Source: Kitasatospora xanthocidica (GTDB lineage: Bacteria > Actinomycetota > Actinomycetes > Streptomycetales > Streptomycetaceae). Taken from it: a stretch of DNA of 64,000 nucleotides. The notes beneath the pieces are model-generated. The model was not told the DNA's origin. It saw nothing but the letters and a program-made list of their open reading frames with translations, and searched no databases. How positions within the stretch are numbered: position 1 is the first letter of the stretch; each line of letters starts with the position of its first letter. The stretch covers positions 503,148 to 567,147 of the forward strand of contig NZ_BNBY01000001.1 of the NCBI RefSeq assembly GCF_014656195.1. Direction: 5' to 3'. Both the position numbers and the translations under genes were made by a program. This document shows positions 18,120-26,711 of the stretch, in pieces.

Positions 18120-18220
18120 ACCGATTGGACGTAATGCCACCAGTCGACCGCCGCGCAGGCCGAATGTCCACCACCTTGTCACGCTTCTGGCCAAGATGAA
18201 CAGACGACCGAACAATCGGT
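18120..18220. promoter_or_regulatory. bkdR-bkd divergent control region with TetR-type operator
   Basis: The 149-bp gap between the divergent Lrp and E1-alpha genes holds ACCGAACAATCGGT at 18207-18220, one base different from the paaN operator, and ACCGATTG at 18120-18127, which is the exact inverse of CAATCGGT at 18213-18220. Both regulators could act here. Confidence 0.5.
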
Positions 18221-18254
18221 AGGGAGCCCCCGCCACCCCTGGAGGTGCCCCGAG

Positions 18255-19394
18255 ATGACCGTTCTCGACCACAGACACCACACGGGCGTGCCCGGTTGGT
18301 CGCCCGGAGCCACCGCCCCGCGCACCGACCCGGCCCCCCTTCTCCCGGACCTCTCCCCCGTCCGGGTGCTCGGCACCCCCGCGCTGGAGAAGTACGAGCC
18401 GGCGCTGCTGCGCGAGCTCTACCGGCGCCTGGTCGTCGGCCGCCGCTACAACCAGCAGGCCACCACCCTGACGAAGCAGGGTCGACTCGCCGTCTACCCG
18501 GCGTCCACCGGCCAGGAGGCCTGCCAGATCGCCGCCGCGCTGGTGCTCGGCGAGCGGGACTGGCTGTTCCCCAGCTACCGCGACACCCTCGCCGTGGTCT
18601 CCCGGGGCGTCGACCCGCTGGAGGCGCTGACCCTGCTGCGGGGCAACGCCCACACCGGCTACGACCCGCGCGCCAGCCGTACCGCCCCGCTCTGCACCCC
18701 GCTCGCCACCCAGGCCCCGCACGCCGTCGGGCTGGCGCACGCCGCCCGGCTCAGCGGCGAGCCCGCCGTCGCGCTGGCGATGCTCGGCGACGGCGGCACC
18801 AGCGAGGGCGACTTCCACGAGGCGCTGAACTTCGCCGCCGTGCTCAACGCGCCGGTCGTCTTCCTGGTCCAGAACAACGGCTACGCGATCTCCGTACCGC
18901 TCAGCGCGCAGTCCGCCGCGCCCAGCCTGGCGCACAAGGCCGTCGGCTACGGCATGCCGGGCCGGCTGGTCGACGGCAACGACGCCCCCGCCGTGCACTC
19001 CGTGCTGGCCGAGGCGGTCGAGCGGGCCCGCGGCGGTGGCGGTCCGACCCTGGTCGAGGCCCTGACCTACCGGATCGAGGCCCACACCAACGCGGACGAC
19101 GCCACCCGCTACCGCACCGAACCCGAGGTGGCCGCCTGGCGGGACCACGACCCGATCCTGCTGATGGAGCGCGCGCTGCGCGGACTCGGCGTGCTGGACG
19201 ACGCCCTCGTGCGGGAGTCGGCGGACGAGGCGGAGGCGCTGGCGGCCCGGATGCGGGCCGAGTTCCACGCCGACCCGGCCCTGGACCCGATGGCCCTGTT
19301 CGCCCACGTCTACGCCGAGCCGACCCCGCAGCTGCGGGAGCAGGCCGCCCAGTTGTCCGCCGAGCTGGCCGCCGAGGCCGAGGTGCAGCACTGA
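18255..19394 (+). CDS. branched-chain 2-oxoacid dehydrogenase E1 alpha subunit
   Basis: A 379-residue thiamine-diphosphate-dependent subunit. The ThDP motif GDGGTSEGDFHEALNFAA runs from about residue 177 to VQNNGYAIS. The phosphorylation-loop-like region YRIEAHTNADDATRYR follows near 275. With the beta subunit it decarboxylates branched-chain 2-oxoacids and transfers the acyl group to E2 lipoate, giving isobutyryl-, isovaleryl- and methylbutyryl-CoA, starter units for branched fatty acids and polyketides. GGAGG lies nine bases before ATG. A pyruvate dehydrogenase role is the alternative, but the Lrp neighbour favours Bkd. It overlaps the next gene by one base. Confidence 0.85.
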   Translation: MTVLDHRHHTGVPGWSPGATAPRTDPAPLLPDLSPVRVLGTPALEKYEPALLRELYRRLVVGRRYNQQATTLTKQGRLAVYPASTGQEACQIAAALVLGERDWLFPSYRDTLAVVSRGVDPLEALTLLRGNAHTGYDPRASRTAPLCTPLATQAPHAVGLAHAARLSGEPAVALAMLGDGGTSEGDFHEALNFAAVLNAPVVFLVQNNGYAISVPLSAQSAAPSLAHKAVGYGMPGRLVDGNDAPAVHSVLAEAVERARGGGGPTLVEALTYRIEAHTNADDATRYRTEPEVAAWRDHDPILLMERALRGLGVLDDALVRESADEAEALAARMRAEFHADPALDPMALFAHVYAEPTPQLREQAAQLSAELAAEAEVQH

Positions 19395-20401
19395 TGTCCA
19401 CCGTCGTTTCCTCCGGTGCCCGTACCGCCTCCATGGCGCAGGCGCTCAACTCCGCGCTCCGGGACGCCATGCGCGAGGACCCGGCGGTGCACGTCCTCGG
19501 CGAGGACGTCGGCGCGCTCGGCGGCGTCTTCCGGATCACCGACGGGCTGACCGCCGAGTTCGGCCCGGACCGCTGCCTGGACACCCCGCTCGCCGAGGCC
19601 GGCATCCTCGGCACCGCGATCGGCATGGCGATGTACGGGCTGCGCCCGGTGGTCGAGATGCAGTTCGACGCCTTCGCCTACCCGGCGCTGGAGCAGCTGT
19701 TCTCGCACGTCGCCAAGATGCGCAACCGCACGGCCGGCCGGCTCCCGCTGCCGATCACCGTCCGGATCCCGTACGGCGGCGGCATCGGCGGGGTCGAGCA
19801 CCACAGCGACGCCTCCGAGGCGTACTACACCAGCACCCCCGGCCTGCACGTGGTCACGCCCGCGACGGTGGGCGACGCGTACGGGCTGCTGCGCGCCTCG
19901 ATCGCCTCCGACGACCCGGTCGTCTTCCTGGAGCCCAAGCGGCTCTACTGGGGCAAGGACGGGTTCGACCCGGCGGCGCCGGTCGAGCCGATCGGCAAGG
20001 CCGTGCTGCGGCGCGCCGGGACGTCCGCCGTGCTGATCACCTACGGCCCCTCGCTGCCGGTCTGCCTGGAGGCGGCCGAGACGGCGAAGGCCGAGGGCTG
20101 GGACCTGGCCGTGCTGGACCTGCGCACCCTGGTGCCGTTCGACGACGAGACGGTCTGCCGGGTGGTGCGCTCGCTCGGCCGGGCCGTGGTGGTGCACGAG
20201 GCGACCGGCTTCGGCGGCACCGGAGCGGAGATCGCCGCGCGGGTCACCGAGCGCTGCTTCCACCACCTGGCCGCGCCCGTACTGCGGGTCACCGGCTTCG
20301 ACATCCCGTACCCGCCGCCGATGCTGGAGCACCACCACCTGCCCGGGGTGGACCGGATCCTGGACGCGGTCGCCCGGCTGCAGTGGGAGGACCGAGCATG
20401 A
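19394..20401 (+). CDS. branched-chain 2-oxoacid dehydrogenase E1 beta subunit
   Basis: A 335-residue transketolase-like beta subunit. The N-terminal pyrimidine-binding domain shows VLGEDVGALGGVFRIT and DTPLAEAGILGTAIGMAM; the C-terminal transketolase domain contains AVLITYGPSL and FGGTGAEIAARVTE. ATG 19394 shares its A with the TGA of the alpha gene (TGATG), so the subunits are translated in a coupled, probably equimolar way. Its own TGA overlaps the E2 start (ATGA). It forms the alpha2beta2 E1 component in the cytoplasm. Confidence 0.88.
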   Translation: MSTVVSSGARTASMAQALNSALRDAMREDPAVHVLGEDVGALGGVFRITDGLTAEFGPDRCLDTPLAEAGILGTAIGMAMYGLRPVVEMQFDAFAYPALEQLFSHVAKMRNRTAGRLPLPITVRIPYGGGIGGVEHHSDASEAYYTSTPGLHVVTPATVGDAYGLLRASIASDDPVVFLEPKRLYWGKDGFDPAAPVEPIGKAVLRRAGTSAVLITYGPSLPVCLEAAETAKAEGWDLAVLDLRTLVPFDDETVCRVVRSLGRAVVVHEATGFGGTGAEIAARVTERCFHHLAAPVLRVTGFDIPYPPPMLEHHHLPGVDRILDAVARLQWEDRA

Positions 20402-21771
20402 TGCCCGTCGTACGGGAGTTCCGGCTGCCCGACCTCGGTGAGGGGCTCACCGGGGCGGAGGTGGTGCGCTGGATGGTCGAGGTCGGCGAGGTGATCGCGA
20501 TCGACCAGCCGGTGGTGGAGGTGGAGACCGCCAAGGCCGTGGTGGAGGTGCCCTGCCCGTACGGCGGGGTGGTCACCGCGCGGTACGGCGAGGAGGGCGA
20601 GGAGATCGCCGTCGGCGCGCCGCTGGTGACGGTCGCGGTGGCCGCGCCGGGCGGGGGCTCCGACGAGCCGGTCGGGTCTGCTCCCGGATCCTCGGCTTCG
20701 GCCGGGTTCTCGGCTTCGGCCGAGGTGGAGCGGCCGCTGGTCGGGTACGGCGTCGCGGAGACCGGGAAGGGCGGGCGGCGGCGCCGGGTCGGTGCGGCTG
20801 CTCCTGCTGTTCCCGTCGTTTCCGCTGCGCCTGCTGCTCCGGCTGTTCCCGCTGTGCCGACTGCGCCTGCTGCTCCGGCCGTGGTGCCGGTGATCTCGCC
20901 GCTGGTGCGGCGGCTGGCCCGGGAGCAGGGGGTCGACCTGACCGCGCTCACCGGCAGCGGGCCGGACGGGCTGATCATGCGGGCGGACGTCGAACGGGCG
21001 GTCGCGGCCACGGTGGCGGCTCCGGTCGCGGCCAAGGCCGCCGGGACCGGTGCGGCCGGTGCGTCCGTCGGGTCCGTCGCTTCGGAGAACGTCGTCCCGT
21101 TGCGCGGGCTGCGCAAGGCGGTGGCCGAGAAGCTCAGCCGCAGTCACCGGGAGATCCCGGCCGCGACCTGCTGGGTGGACGCCGACGCCACCGAACTGAT
21201 GGCACTGCGGCGGCAGTTGAACGCGACCCCGGGCCCGAAGGTGAGCGTGCTGGCGCTGCTGGCGCGGATCTGCACGGTCGCGCTGGCGCGCTTCCCCGAG
21301 CTCAACTCCTCGGTGACCGAGGACGGTTCGGGCATCGTCCGGCACCCGGCGGTGCATCTGGGCTTCGCCGCGCAGGGCGAGCGCGGCCTGGTCGTCCCGG
21401 TGGTGCGGGACGCGCAGGACCGCAGCACCGAGCAACTGGTCGAGGAGCTGGCCCGGTTGACCGAGTCGGCGCGCGGCAGCTCGCTCTCCCCGGCCGAACT
21501 GACCGGCGGTACCTTCACGTTGAACAACTACGGGGTGTTCGGCGTGGACGGTTCCACCCCGATCCTCAACCACCCCGAGGCGGCGATGCTCGGGGTCGGC
21601 CGGATCGTGGCCAAACCCTGGGTCCACGGCGGGGAGTTGGCGGTGCGCGAGGTGACGCAGCTGTCGTTCACCTTCGACCACCGGGTCTGCGACGGCGGGA
21701 CGGCGGGCGGATTCCTGCGGTTCGTCGCGGACTGCGTGGAGCAGCCCGGGATGCTGCTGCGGCAGCTCTGA
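20398..21771 (+). CDS. 2-oxoacid dehydrogenase E2 (dihydrolipoamide acyltransferase)
   Basis: A 457-residue E2. One lipoyl domain occupies residues ~5-80, with the lipoylated Lys in VETAKAVVEV. An Ala/Pro/Val-rich swinging linker follows, then a peripheral-subunit-binding domain near 165 (ISPLVRRLAREQGVDL) and the catalytic acyltransferase domain to the end, whose active-site motif FDHRVCDGGTAG carries the catalytic His. Cys replaces the usual Val after the His-Arg-Val. GGGAGGA stands seven bases before ATG 20398, which overlaps the beta stop; ATG 20401 is the alternative. No E3 gene is present; a shared E3 elsewhere is expected. Confidence 0.88.
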   Translation: MMPVVREFRLPDLGEGLTGAEVVRWMVEVGEVIAIDQPVVEVETAKAVVEVPCPYGGVVTARYGEEGEEIAVGAPLVTVAVAAPGGGSDEPVGSAPGSSASAGFSASAEVERPLVGYGVAETGKGGRRRRVGAAAPAVPVVSAAPAAPAVPAVPTAPAAPAVVPVISPLVRRLAREQGVDLTALTGSGPDGLIMRADVERAVAATVAAPVAAKAAGTGAAGASVGSVASENVVPLRGLRKAVAEKLSRSHREIPAATCWVDADATELMALRRQLNATPGPKVSVLALLARICTVALARFPELNSSVTEDGSGIVRHPAVHLGFAAQGERGLVVPVVRDAQDRSTEQLVEELARLTESARGSSLSPAELTGGTFTLNNYGVFGVDGSTPILNHPEAAMLGVGRIVAKPWVHGGELAVREVTQLSFTFDHRVCDGGTAGGFLRFVADCVEQPGMLLRQL

Positions 21772-21794
21772 GGGCATCCGCCGCGCACGGACGA

Positions 21795-21834
21795 CGGTTG
21801 CCCTGGGTGGACGGGGGGCCACTCAGGGCAACCG
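21795..21834 (+). terminator. hairpin terminator of the bkd operon
   Basis: A perfect 11-bp stem (21795-21805 with 21824-21834), whose loop can add further pairs, lies 24 bp past the E2 stop. Confidence 0.75.
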
Positions 21835-22004
21835 CGATCGAGTGAGAGTAGCGCGTTCCCGGGCCGGGTGTCCGGGCTTCGCGCGATTTGTCGGATGAGC
21901 AGTTCGGGCGTGCCACGCTGCCTAGGCGTCAGCAGAGACAAGCCAGGTGGTGGCGCAGGCCGGCCGGAGGCGAAACGATTCTCTTGGGTACTCGAAACGT
22001 AGCG

Positions 22005-23666
22005 GTGAAGTCCCGCAGAACACTTCTGGTCCGCACCGGGCACGGTTCGGCGGGGGCCTCCTCCGTCCCGGGCCTGCCGGAGCTCCCGTCCGAGGACCCG
22101 GCGGTGCGGCAGGCACGCCGGTCGGAGGAGCCCCGCTCGGCGGAGCCGGTGCGGCCGCCGATGCCGCTGGACCCGCCGGACCTCCCGCCGGTGGCCGCGC
22201 CCCTCGCTCCGGCGATGCCTCTCGCTCCGGCCGCGACCGGCATCCCGGCGATGCCCGGCATCCCGGCGATGCCCGGCATCCCGGCGATGCCCGCCGAGCC
22301 GCCGGCCGTCCCGGCGCCGAGCTACCCGGAGGCGGTCATGACCACCGGGACCTCGCCCGCCTTCCGTCCGCTGTTCGCCGATGCCCCCGGGCTCAACTGG
22401 GCCGGGCCGGGCGACAGTTGGAGCGACGCCTGGGCCGTTCAGCCGCCCGTCGAGCACCCGTCGGCCGCCGTGCCGGCCGCCGCGCCGGCCCTCCCGGCCG
22501 GTGGACAGCTCGTCCCCGCCGTCGAACTCCCCCTCACCGCCCGGGACATCGAGCTGATCCGGGCCAGCCTCGCCGTCGTCGAGCCGGTCGCCGACCGGGC
22601 CACCGCGCACTTCTACGCGCTGCTCTTCCTGCAGCACCCCGAGGTCCGCTCGCTCTTCCCCGCCGCCATGGACGTCCAGCGCGACCGGCTCTTCCGCGCC
22701 CTGCTGGACGCCGCGCGCGGCGCCGAGGACCCGGTGGCCCTGACCGCCAAGCTGGGCGGGCTCGGCCGGGGCCACCGCCGGTACGGCACGCTGACCGGCC
22801 ACTACGCCCCGGTGGGGGAGTGCCTGGTGCAGGCACTGGCCCGGTACGCGGGCGCCCGCTGGGACGCCGAGACCGAACTGGCCTGGCGCCGCGCCTACCG
22901 GCTGATCTCCTCGATCATGATCGAGGCCGCCGAGGAGGCCGCCCGCACCTCGCCGCCCTGGTGGCAGGGCGAGGTCGTCCGGCACGAGCGCCCCGCCCGG
23001 GACATCGCGGTGATCACCGTCCGCCCCGACCAGGCGTACCCGTTCCGGGCCGGGCAGTACACCAGCCTGGAGACGCCCTGGTGGCCGCGGGTCTGGCGGC
23101 ACTACTCCTTCGCCACCGCCCCCCGGCCGGACGGGCTGCTGACCTTCCACGTCAAGGCCGTCCAGGCGGGCTGGGTGAGCAACGCGCTGGTCCACCGGGC
23201 CGCGCCCGGGGACGTCCTGCGGCTCGGCCCGGCGGCCGGGTCGATGACCGTCGACCACACCGCCGGCGGGGACCTGCTCTGCCTCGGCGGCGGCACCGGC
23301 ATCGCGCCGGTCGGCGCCCTGGTCGAGGAGATCGCCGGGCACGGCGTGCCCGGCCGCCGGGTCGAGGTGTTCTACGGGGCCCGCCGCGCCGCCGAGCTGT
23401 ACGCGCTGGACGGGCTGCGCGAACTGGCCCGGGTCCACCCCTGGCTGACGGTCCGCCCGGTGCTCTCCGGCACCGGCCCGGCCGAGGGCGCGCTGACCGG
23501 CGAACTGCCCGAGGTGGTGGGCCGGTTCGGCCCGTGGGCGGACCGCGAGGCGGTGCTCAGCGGGCCGCCCGCGATGGTGCGCCGGGGCGTCGGGGTGCTG
23601 CTCCGGGCCGGCGTCCCGGCCGAGCGGATCCGGCACGACCTGGTCGGCGACCTGGCCGCCGGGTGA
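22005..23666 (+). CDS. flavohemoglobin-like globin/FAD/NAD oxidoreductase
   Basis: Globin domain at 22530-22920 (LTARDIELIRASLAVVEPVA, with proximal-His context TGHYAPVGECLV), then an FAD-binding segment (HYSFATAP replaces the usual RQYSLS-type motif, FRAGQYTSLE) and a NAD-binding segment (LCLGGGTGIAPVGALVEEI). This is the nitric-oxide dioxygenase layout: haem plus reductase in one chain. The start is uncertain. ATG 22338 has an ideal GGAGG five bases upstream and gives 442 residues. However, the frame stays coding-like (G/C third positions, an in-frame 18-bp repeat encoding GIPAMP three times) back to about 22040, so GTG 22005 is given (553 residues). The stop abuts the convergent NUDIX stop. 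Confidence 0.75.
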   Translation: MKSRRTLLVRTGHGSAGASSVPGLPELPSEDPAVRQARRSEEPRSAEPVRPPMPLDPPDLPPVAAPLAPAMPLAPAATGIPAMPGIPAMPGIPAMPAEPPAVPAPSYPEAVMTTGTSPAFRPLFADAPGLNWAGPGDSWSDAWAVQPPVEHPSAAVPAAAPALPAGGQLVPAVELPLTARDIELIRASLAVVEPVADRATAHFYALLFLQHPEVRSLFPAAMDVQRDRLFRALLDAARGAEDPVALTAKLGGLGRGHRRYGTLTGHYAPVGECLVQALARYAGARWDAETELAWRRAYRLISSIMIEAAEEAARTSPPWWQGEVVRHERPARDIAVITVRPDQAYPFRAGQYTSLETPWWPRVWRHYSFATAPRPDGLLTFHVKAVQAGWVSNALVHRAAPGDVLRLGPAAGSMTVDHTAGGDLLCLGGGTGIAPVGALVEEIAGHGVPGRRVEVFYGARRAAELYALDGLRELARVHPWLTVRPVLSGTGPAEGALTGELPEVVGRFGPWADREAVLSGPPAMVRRGVGVLLRAGVPAERIRHDLVGDLAAG

Positions 23667-24209
23667 TCACCCGAGATCGGGCGCGAGCAGCGCGCGGATG
23701 CCCTCGATGTTGGCCGCCAGGTACGCCCGCAGCCGGGGCGGCACCACATTGACCGAGGTGACCCCCTCCCGGGTGAACGGCAGCCGGACCACCTCGTACT
23801 CGCCGTTCGGCTCCGTCACCTCCGGCCCGTGCCGCCGGCTGAGGTCCATCGAGGCGAGCCGGCAGACGAAGAAGTGCTGCACCTTGACCCCGTGCGGATG
23901 CAGCGGCGTCCCGTCGTCGTGGTGCGTGTGGCTGATGGTGTCGACGAAGGCGGGCACCACGTCCACGACCTTGCCGCCGAGCTCCTCGTCCACCTCGCGG
24001 TGCAGCGCCTCGACCACCGTCCGGTCCTCGCGCTCGACCCCGCCGCCGGGCGTGATCCAGTACGGGTGCGGCGCGCCCGGCCGGACCCGTCGGATCAGCA
24101 CGATCGACGCCGGGCCGTACGGATCGTCGGGGTCCAGCTCCAGCAGGATCGCCCGGGCGGTGCGCTTCACGACCGGGCGCGGTGGCGGGGTTCGGTTCTC
24201 GTGGTCCAT
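23667..24209 (-). CDS. NUDIX hydrolase
   Basis: A 180-residue protein with the Nudix box between residues ~55 and 80 (GGGVEREDRTVVEALHREVD followed by EELGG), giving the metal-binding REVDEE helix. It hydrolyses a nucleoside diphosphate linked to some moiety; the substrate cannot be told. HTHHDDGTPLHPHG is an unusual His-rich insertion after the box. ATG 24209 is preferred because GGAGG lies five bases upstream; GTG 24215 is an alternative. It converges on the flavohemoglobin gene with adjoining stops. Confidence 0.8.
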   Translation of the reverse strand: MDHENRTPPPRPVVKRTARAILLELDPDDPYGPASIVLIRRVRPGAPHPYWITPGGGVEREDRTVVEALHREVDEELGGKVVDVVPAFVDTISHTHHDDGTPLHPHGVKVQHFFVCRLASMDLSRRHGPEVTEPNGEYEVVRLPFTREGVTSVNVVPPRLRAYLAANIEGIRALLAPDLG

Positions 24210-24352
24210 GGCCACCTCCGGGGCTGGAGCGTTGTGCGGGAGTCTCCCGCGCCGGGAATGCGTCGAAACCCGGGGAATCGACCGAAACGCGGACCCGCCC
24301 GGGCCGCCACCGCGCGCGTCGCGGGAACCGCAGAACGAGAGGTAGGGGCGCC

Positions 24353-24778
24353 ATGCAGCACAGCACCGTCCAGGGCCACCTGGTGATGGACCTCCTGGTC
24401 TCGCAGGAGCTCTCCCTCCGCATCCGGGTGGACCTGGCGTACGAGGCCGCCGACCCGTACGCCGTCCGGTTCACCTTCGACCTGCCCGGCGACGCGCCGG
24501 TCACCTGGTACTTCGCGCGGGAGCTGCTGCTCGAAGGGATCGGCGGCCCGGCGGGCGAGGGCGACGTGCACATCCACCCGGTCGGCGAGGAGCGCTCGGA
24601 GGTCCGCGTCGTGCTGCGGTCCCCGCACGGCCAGGCCGCGCTGCGGGCCCCGTCGGCGCCGCTGACCGCCTTCCTGGCGCGCACCGGCCGGCTGGTGCCG
24701 ATGGGGCGGGAACTCGCCGGGCGGGAGCTCGACGCCGAGCTCGCGGACATCCTCAGGGGGCGCGAGAACGCGGGGTGA
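24353..24778 (+). CDS. ssgA: SsgA-family sporulation/cell division protein
   Basis: A 141-residue protein of the actinomycete-specific SsgA-like (SALP) family. VSQELSLRIRVDLAYEAADP, then FDLPGDAPVTWYFARELLLE and GDVHIHPVG are the family blocks, and the C-terminus ends ENAG. As I recall the sequences, the spacing and ends resemble SsgA more than SsgB, and proximity to thiC agrees with the usual ssgA locus. SsgA helps recruit FtsZ assembly at sporulation septa through SsgB. The IclR-type ssgR often found just upstream is absent; a NUDIX gene is there instead. The symbol is a best guess within the family. Confidence 0.75.
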   Translation: MQHSTVQGHLVMDLLVSQELSLRIRVDLAYEAADPYAVRFTFDLPGDAPVTWYFARELLLEGIGGPAGEGDVHIHPVGEERSEVRVVLRSPHGQAALRAPSAPLTAFLARTGRLVPMGRELAGRELDAELADILRGRENAG

Positions 24779-24830
24779 GGCACGGGGTGCGGCGCGGGGT
24801 GGGGGCCGGCCGCGGCTGGGCGGACGACGA

Positions 24831-24870
24831 AGGGGCCCGTCCCCGGTGGACCACCCGGGTACGGGCCCCT
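24831..24870. terminator. bidirectional hairpin terminator
   Basis: Inverted repeat AGGGGCCCGT...ACGGGCCCCT (24831-24840 with 24861-24870), with further partial pairing inside, between the convergent ssgA and phage-holin-like genes. Confidence 0.7.
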
Positions 24871-24891
24871 CGCGCGGGCGCACGTCGGCGG

Positions 24892-25272
24892 TCAGTCGTC
24901 GTCCAGGGCCAGGTGCAGGCCCCAGGCCACCAGGCTGATGATCAGCGAACCGACCAGCGCGTTCCCGAAGTTGTTCACGTGGAAGTCCAGCTCCAGCCTC
25001 CCGGACGCCCACGAGGTCAGCATCAGCATCAGGGCGTTGATCACGAAGGTGATCAGGCCCAGCGTGAGGATGAACAACGGGAACGAGAACAGCTTGACCA
25101 CCGGCTTGATCAGCCAGTTGACGAGGCCGAAGACCACGGCGACGCCGAGCACCGTGAGTGCCTTGTGCTGCCAGTCGGCCTTGCCCTGGGCGAGTTGGAT
25201 GCCGCTGACGATCCAGGCGGCGACCCAGATGGCCACCGCGTTGATCAGTGTCTTGATGACGAAACCCTTCAT
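24892..25272 (-). CDS. phage holin family (4-TMS) membrane protein
   Basis: A 126-residue protein that is almost entirely hydrophobic: four membrane segments with short loops (TLINAVAIWVAAWIVSG, VLGVAVVFGLVNWLI, PLFILTLGLITFVINALM, LVGSLIISLVAWGLHL), ending in DDD. This matches the mycobacterial 4-TMS phage holin superfamily IV proteins, which are common chromosomal genes of unproven function rather than prophage markers. ATG 25272 chosen; TTG 25281 lies in frame upstream. No lysis or phage genes are nearby. Confidence 0.75.
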   Translation of the reverse strand: MKGFVIKTLINAVAIWVAAWIVSGIQLAQGKADWQHKALTVLGVAVVFGLVNWLIKPVVKLFSFPLFILTLGLITFVINALMLMLTSWASGRLELDFHVNNFGNALVGSLIISLVAWGLHLALDDD

Positions 25273-25394
25273 GCCGCCCAAGAGTGGCAGGCCGGGCCTC
25301 CCGGGGGAACCACCACACGGCGGGTTGGTGTTGAATGCCCCTGGTCCCGGAGGTGGACGGACGGTCCCGGAGCGGACGAAGGAGGACGGCGGCG

Positions 25395-25712
25395 GTGAAG
25401 CTGTTCCGGCTGGACGAACTGGACGCCGAACGGGCGGCCAACGACGGCGCGTACCTGCGGTTCCTGCGCGAACCGCACATGTCCGCCGGGCTGTACGCGC
25501 TCTCCCCCGGTGACACCGACCCGCAGACGGCGCACGACCAGGACGAGATCTACCAGGTGATCAGCGGCCGCGCCGAGCTGACCGTCGGCGCCGAGACAGC
25601 GACGGTCGGACGCGGCACCGTGGTGTACGTCCCGGCGGGCACCCCGCACCGGTTCCACCACGTCACCGAGGAGCTGCGGGTGCTGGTCGTGTTCTCGCCG
25701 CCGGAGGCCTGA
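25395..25712 (+). CDS. small cupin-domain protein
   Basis: A 105-residue single-domain cupin. The first cupin motif is HDQDEIYQVISGRAEL and the second GTVVYVPAGTPHRFHHVTE, so the metal ligands (His, Glu, His) are present. Role unknown; such proteins may bind metals, sugars or act as small enzymes. GTG 25395 is taken because AAGGAGG lies nine bases upstream; the frame extends further upstream without support. Its last two codons and stop form the first unit of a 17-bp tandem repeat. Confidence 0.8.
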   Translation: MKLFRLDELDAERAANDGAYLRFLREPHMSAGLYALSPGDTDPQTAHDQDEIYQVISGRAELTVGAETATVGRGTVVYVPAGTPHRFHHVTEELRVLVVFSPPEA

Positions 25713-25785
25713 GCGTTCCGGAGGCCTGAGCGTTCCGGAGGGCTGAGCGTTCCGGAGGGCTGAGCGTTCCGGAGACCTGAGCAGG
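25701..25785. repeat. 17-bp tandem repeat, five units
   Basis: CCGGAGGCCTGAGCGTT recurs at 25701, 25718, 25735, 25752 and (diverged at the end) 25769. Units 3-4 share one base change, unit 5 has more. The array starts within the cupin stop codon and runs to ~30 bp before tenA, so it could vary spacing or transcription between the two genes. Confidence 0.9.
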
Positions 25786-25815
25786 GAGAAGGAGGGCTCG
25801 CTTAGGGTCGTCCGC

Positions 25816-26484
25816 ATGACCCGCAGCCTCACCGAAGAACTCTGGGCCTCGATCGAGCCGGTCTACGCCGAGATCCTCGCCCACCCCTTCCTCGCCGGCC
25901 TCACCGACGGCACCCTGCCGCGCGAGGCCTTCCGCCACTTCGTCGTCCAGGACTCGCACTACCTGCGCGACTACGCCCGCGCCCTCGCCGTCTGCGCCGC
26001 CAAGGCGCCCGGTGAGCAGGACGTCCGGGCCTTCGCGGACGACGCGGTCGGCGCGCTGGCCGCCGAGCAGGGCATGCACGCCGAGTTCCTGACCGCCTTC
26101 GGCGGCACCGCCGAGCAGGCCGCGGCCGAGCCGGTGCTGCCCACCACCCGCGCCTACACCAGCTACCTGCTGGCCACCGTCTACGGCGGGTCCTTCGCCG
26201 AGGCGCTCGGCGCGGTGCTGCCCTGCTACTGGATCTACGCCCGGGTCGGCGAGGCGCTGCTCGCCCAGGGCTCCCCCGAGCCGCTCTACGCCCAGTGGAT
26301 CGCGACCTACGGCGACGAGGCGTTCCAGTCGGTGGTCCGCCGGGTGCTGGCCCTCACGGACCGGATCGGCGAGGAGCTCTCCCCGGCCGAGCGCCGCAAG
26401 GTGGTGGACCACTTCGTGACCACCTCGCGCTACGAGTGGATGTTCTGGGACGCCGCCTGGCGCGGCGAGCGCTGGCCGGTCTGA
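25816..26484 (+). CDS. tenA: TenA family protein (thiamine salvage)
   Basis: A 222-residue all-helical protein of the TenA/THI-4 family, which hydrolyses thiamine degradation products (aminopyrimidine) to recycle the HMP moiety. Landmarks: FRHFVVQDSHYLRDYARAL near residue 36, a Cys in LPCYWIYARVGE near 136 (the catalytic Cys of thiaminase II-type enzymes) and YEWMFWDAAW at the C-terminus (active-site Tyr/Trp). It lies 1.4 kb before thiC, the HMP-phosphate synthase, consistent with one vitamin pathway, but no THI box precedes tenA itself. Confidence 0.85.
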   Translation: MTRSLTEELWASIEPVYAEILAHPFLAGLTDGTLPREAFRHFVVQDSHYLRDYARALAVCAAKAPGEQDVRAFADDAVGALAAEQGMHAEFLTAFGGTAEQAAAEPVLPTTRAYTSYLLATVYGGSFAEALGAVLPCYWIYARVGEALLAQGSPEPLYAQWIATYGDEAFQSVVRRVLALTDRIGEELSPAERRKVVDHFVTTSRYEWMFWDAAWRGERWPV

Positions 26485-26711
26485 CCGGCGGCGGAGCCCG
26501 TTCCCGGCCGTTCGGCGGGGGTCTTCCGGGGGGGTCTCCCCGTAGATCCGCAAGGGGTCTTCCCGGGGGTCGGGGTCGGGGTGATCTCGGGGTTCTCTCC
26601 GGGCCGTTGGCCCTCGTTCCGGCACTCCGGCCCCCGTACGATCGAAGTATCGAAAGCAAGCGGGATGCGGCACCGGACGGCGGCCGACCCGAGGGGAGAA
26701 GAGGAACCGAC

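Noticed and set aside
24892..25272. Holin-like gene as sign of a prophage
   Set aside because: No other phage genes nearby; this 4-TMS family is a normal chromosomal gene in actinobacteria.
25701..25785. 17-bp repeats as a small CRISPR-like array
   Set aside because: Units are contiguous with no spacers and no cas genes are present; it is a simple tandem repeat.
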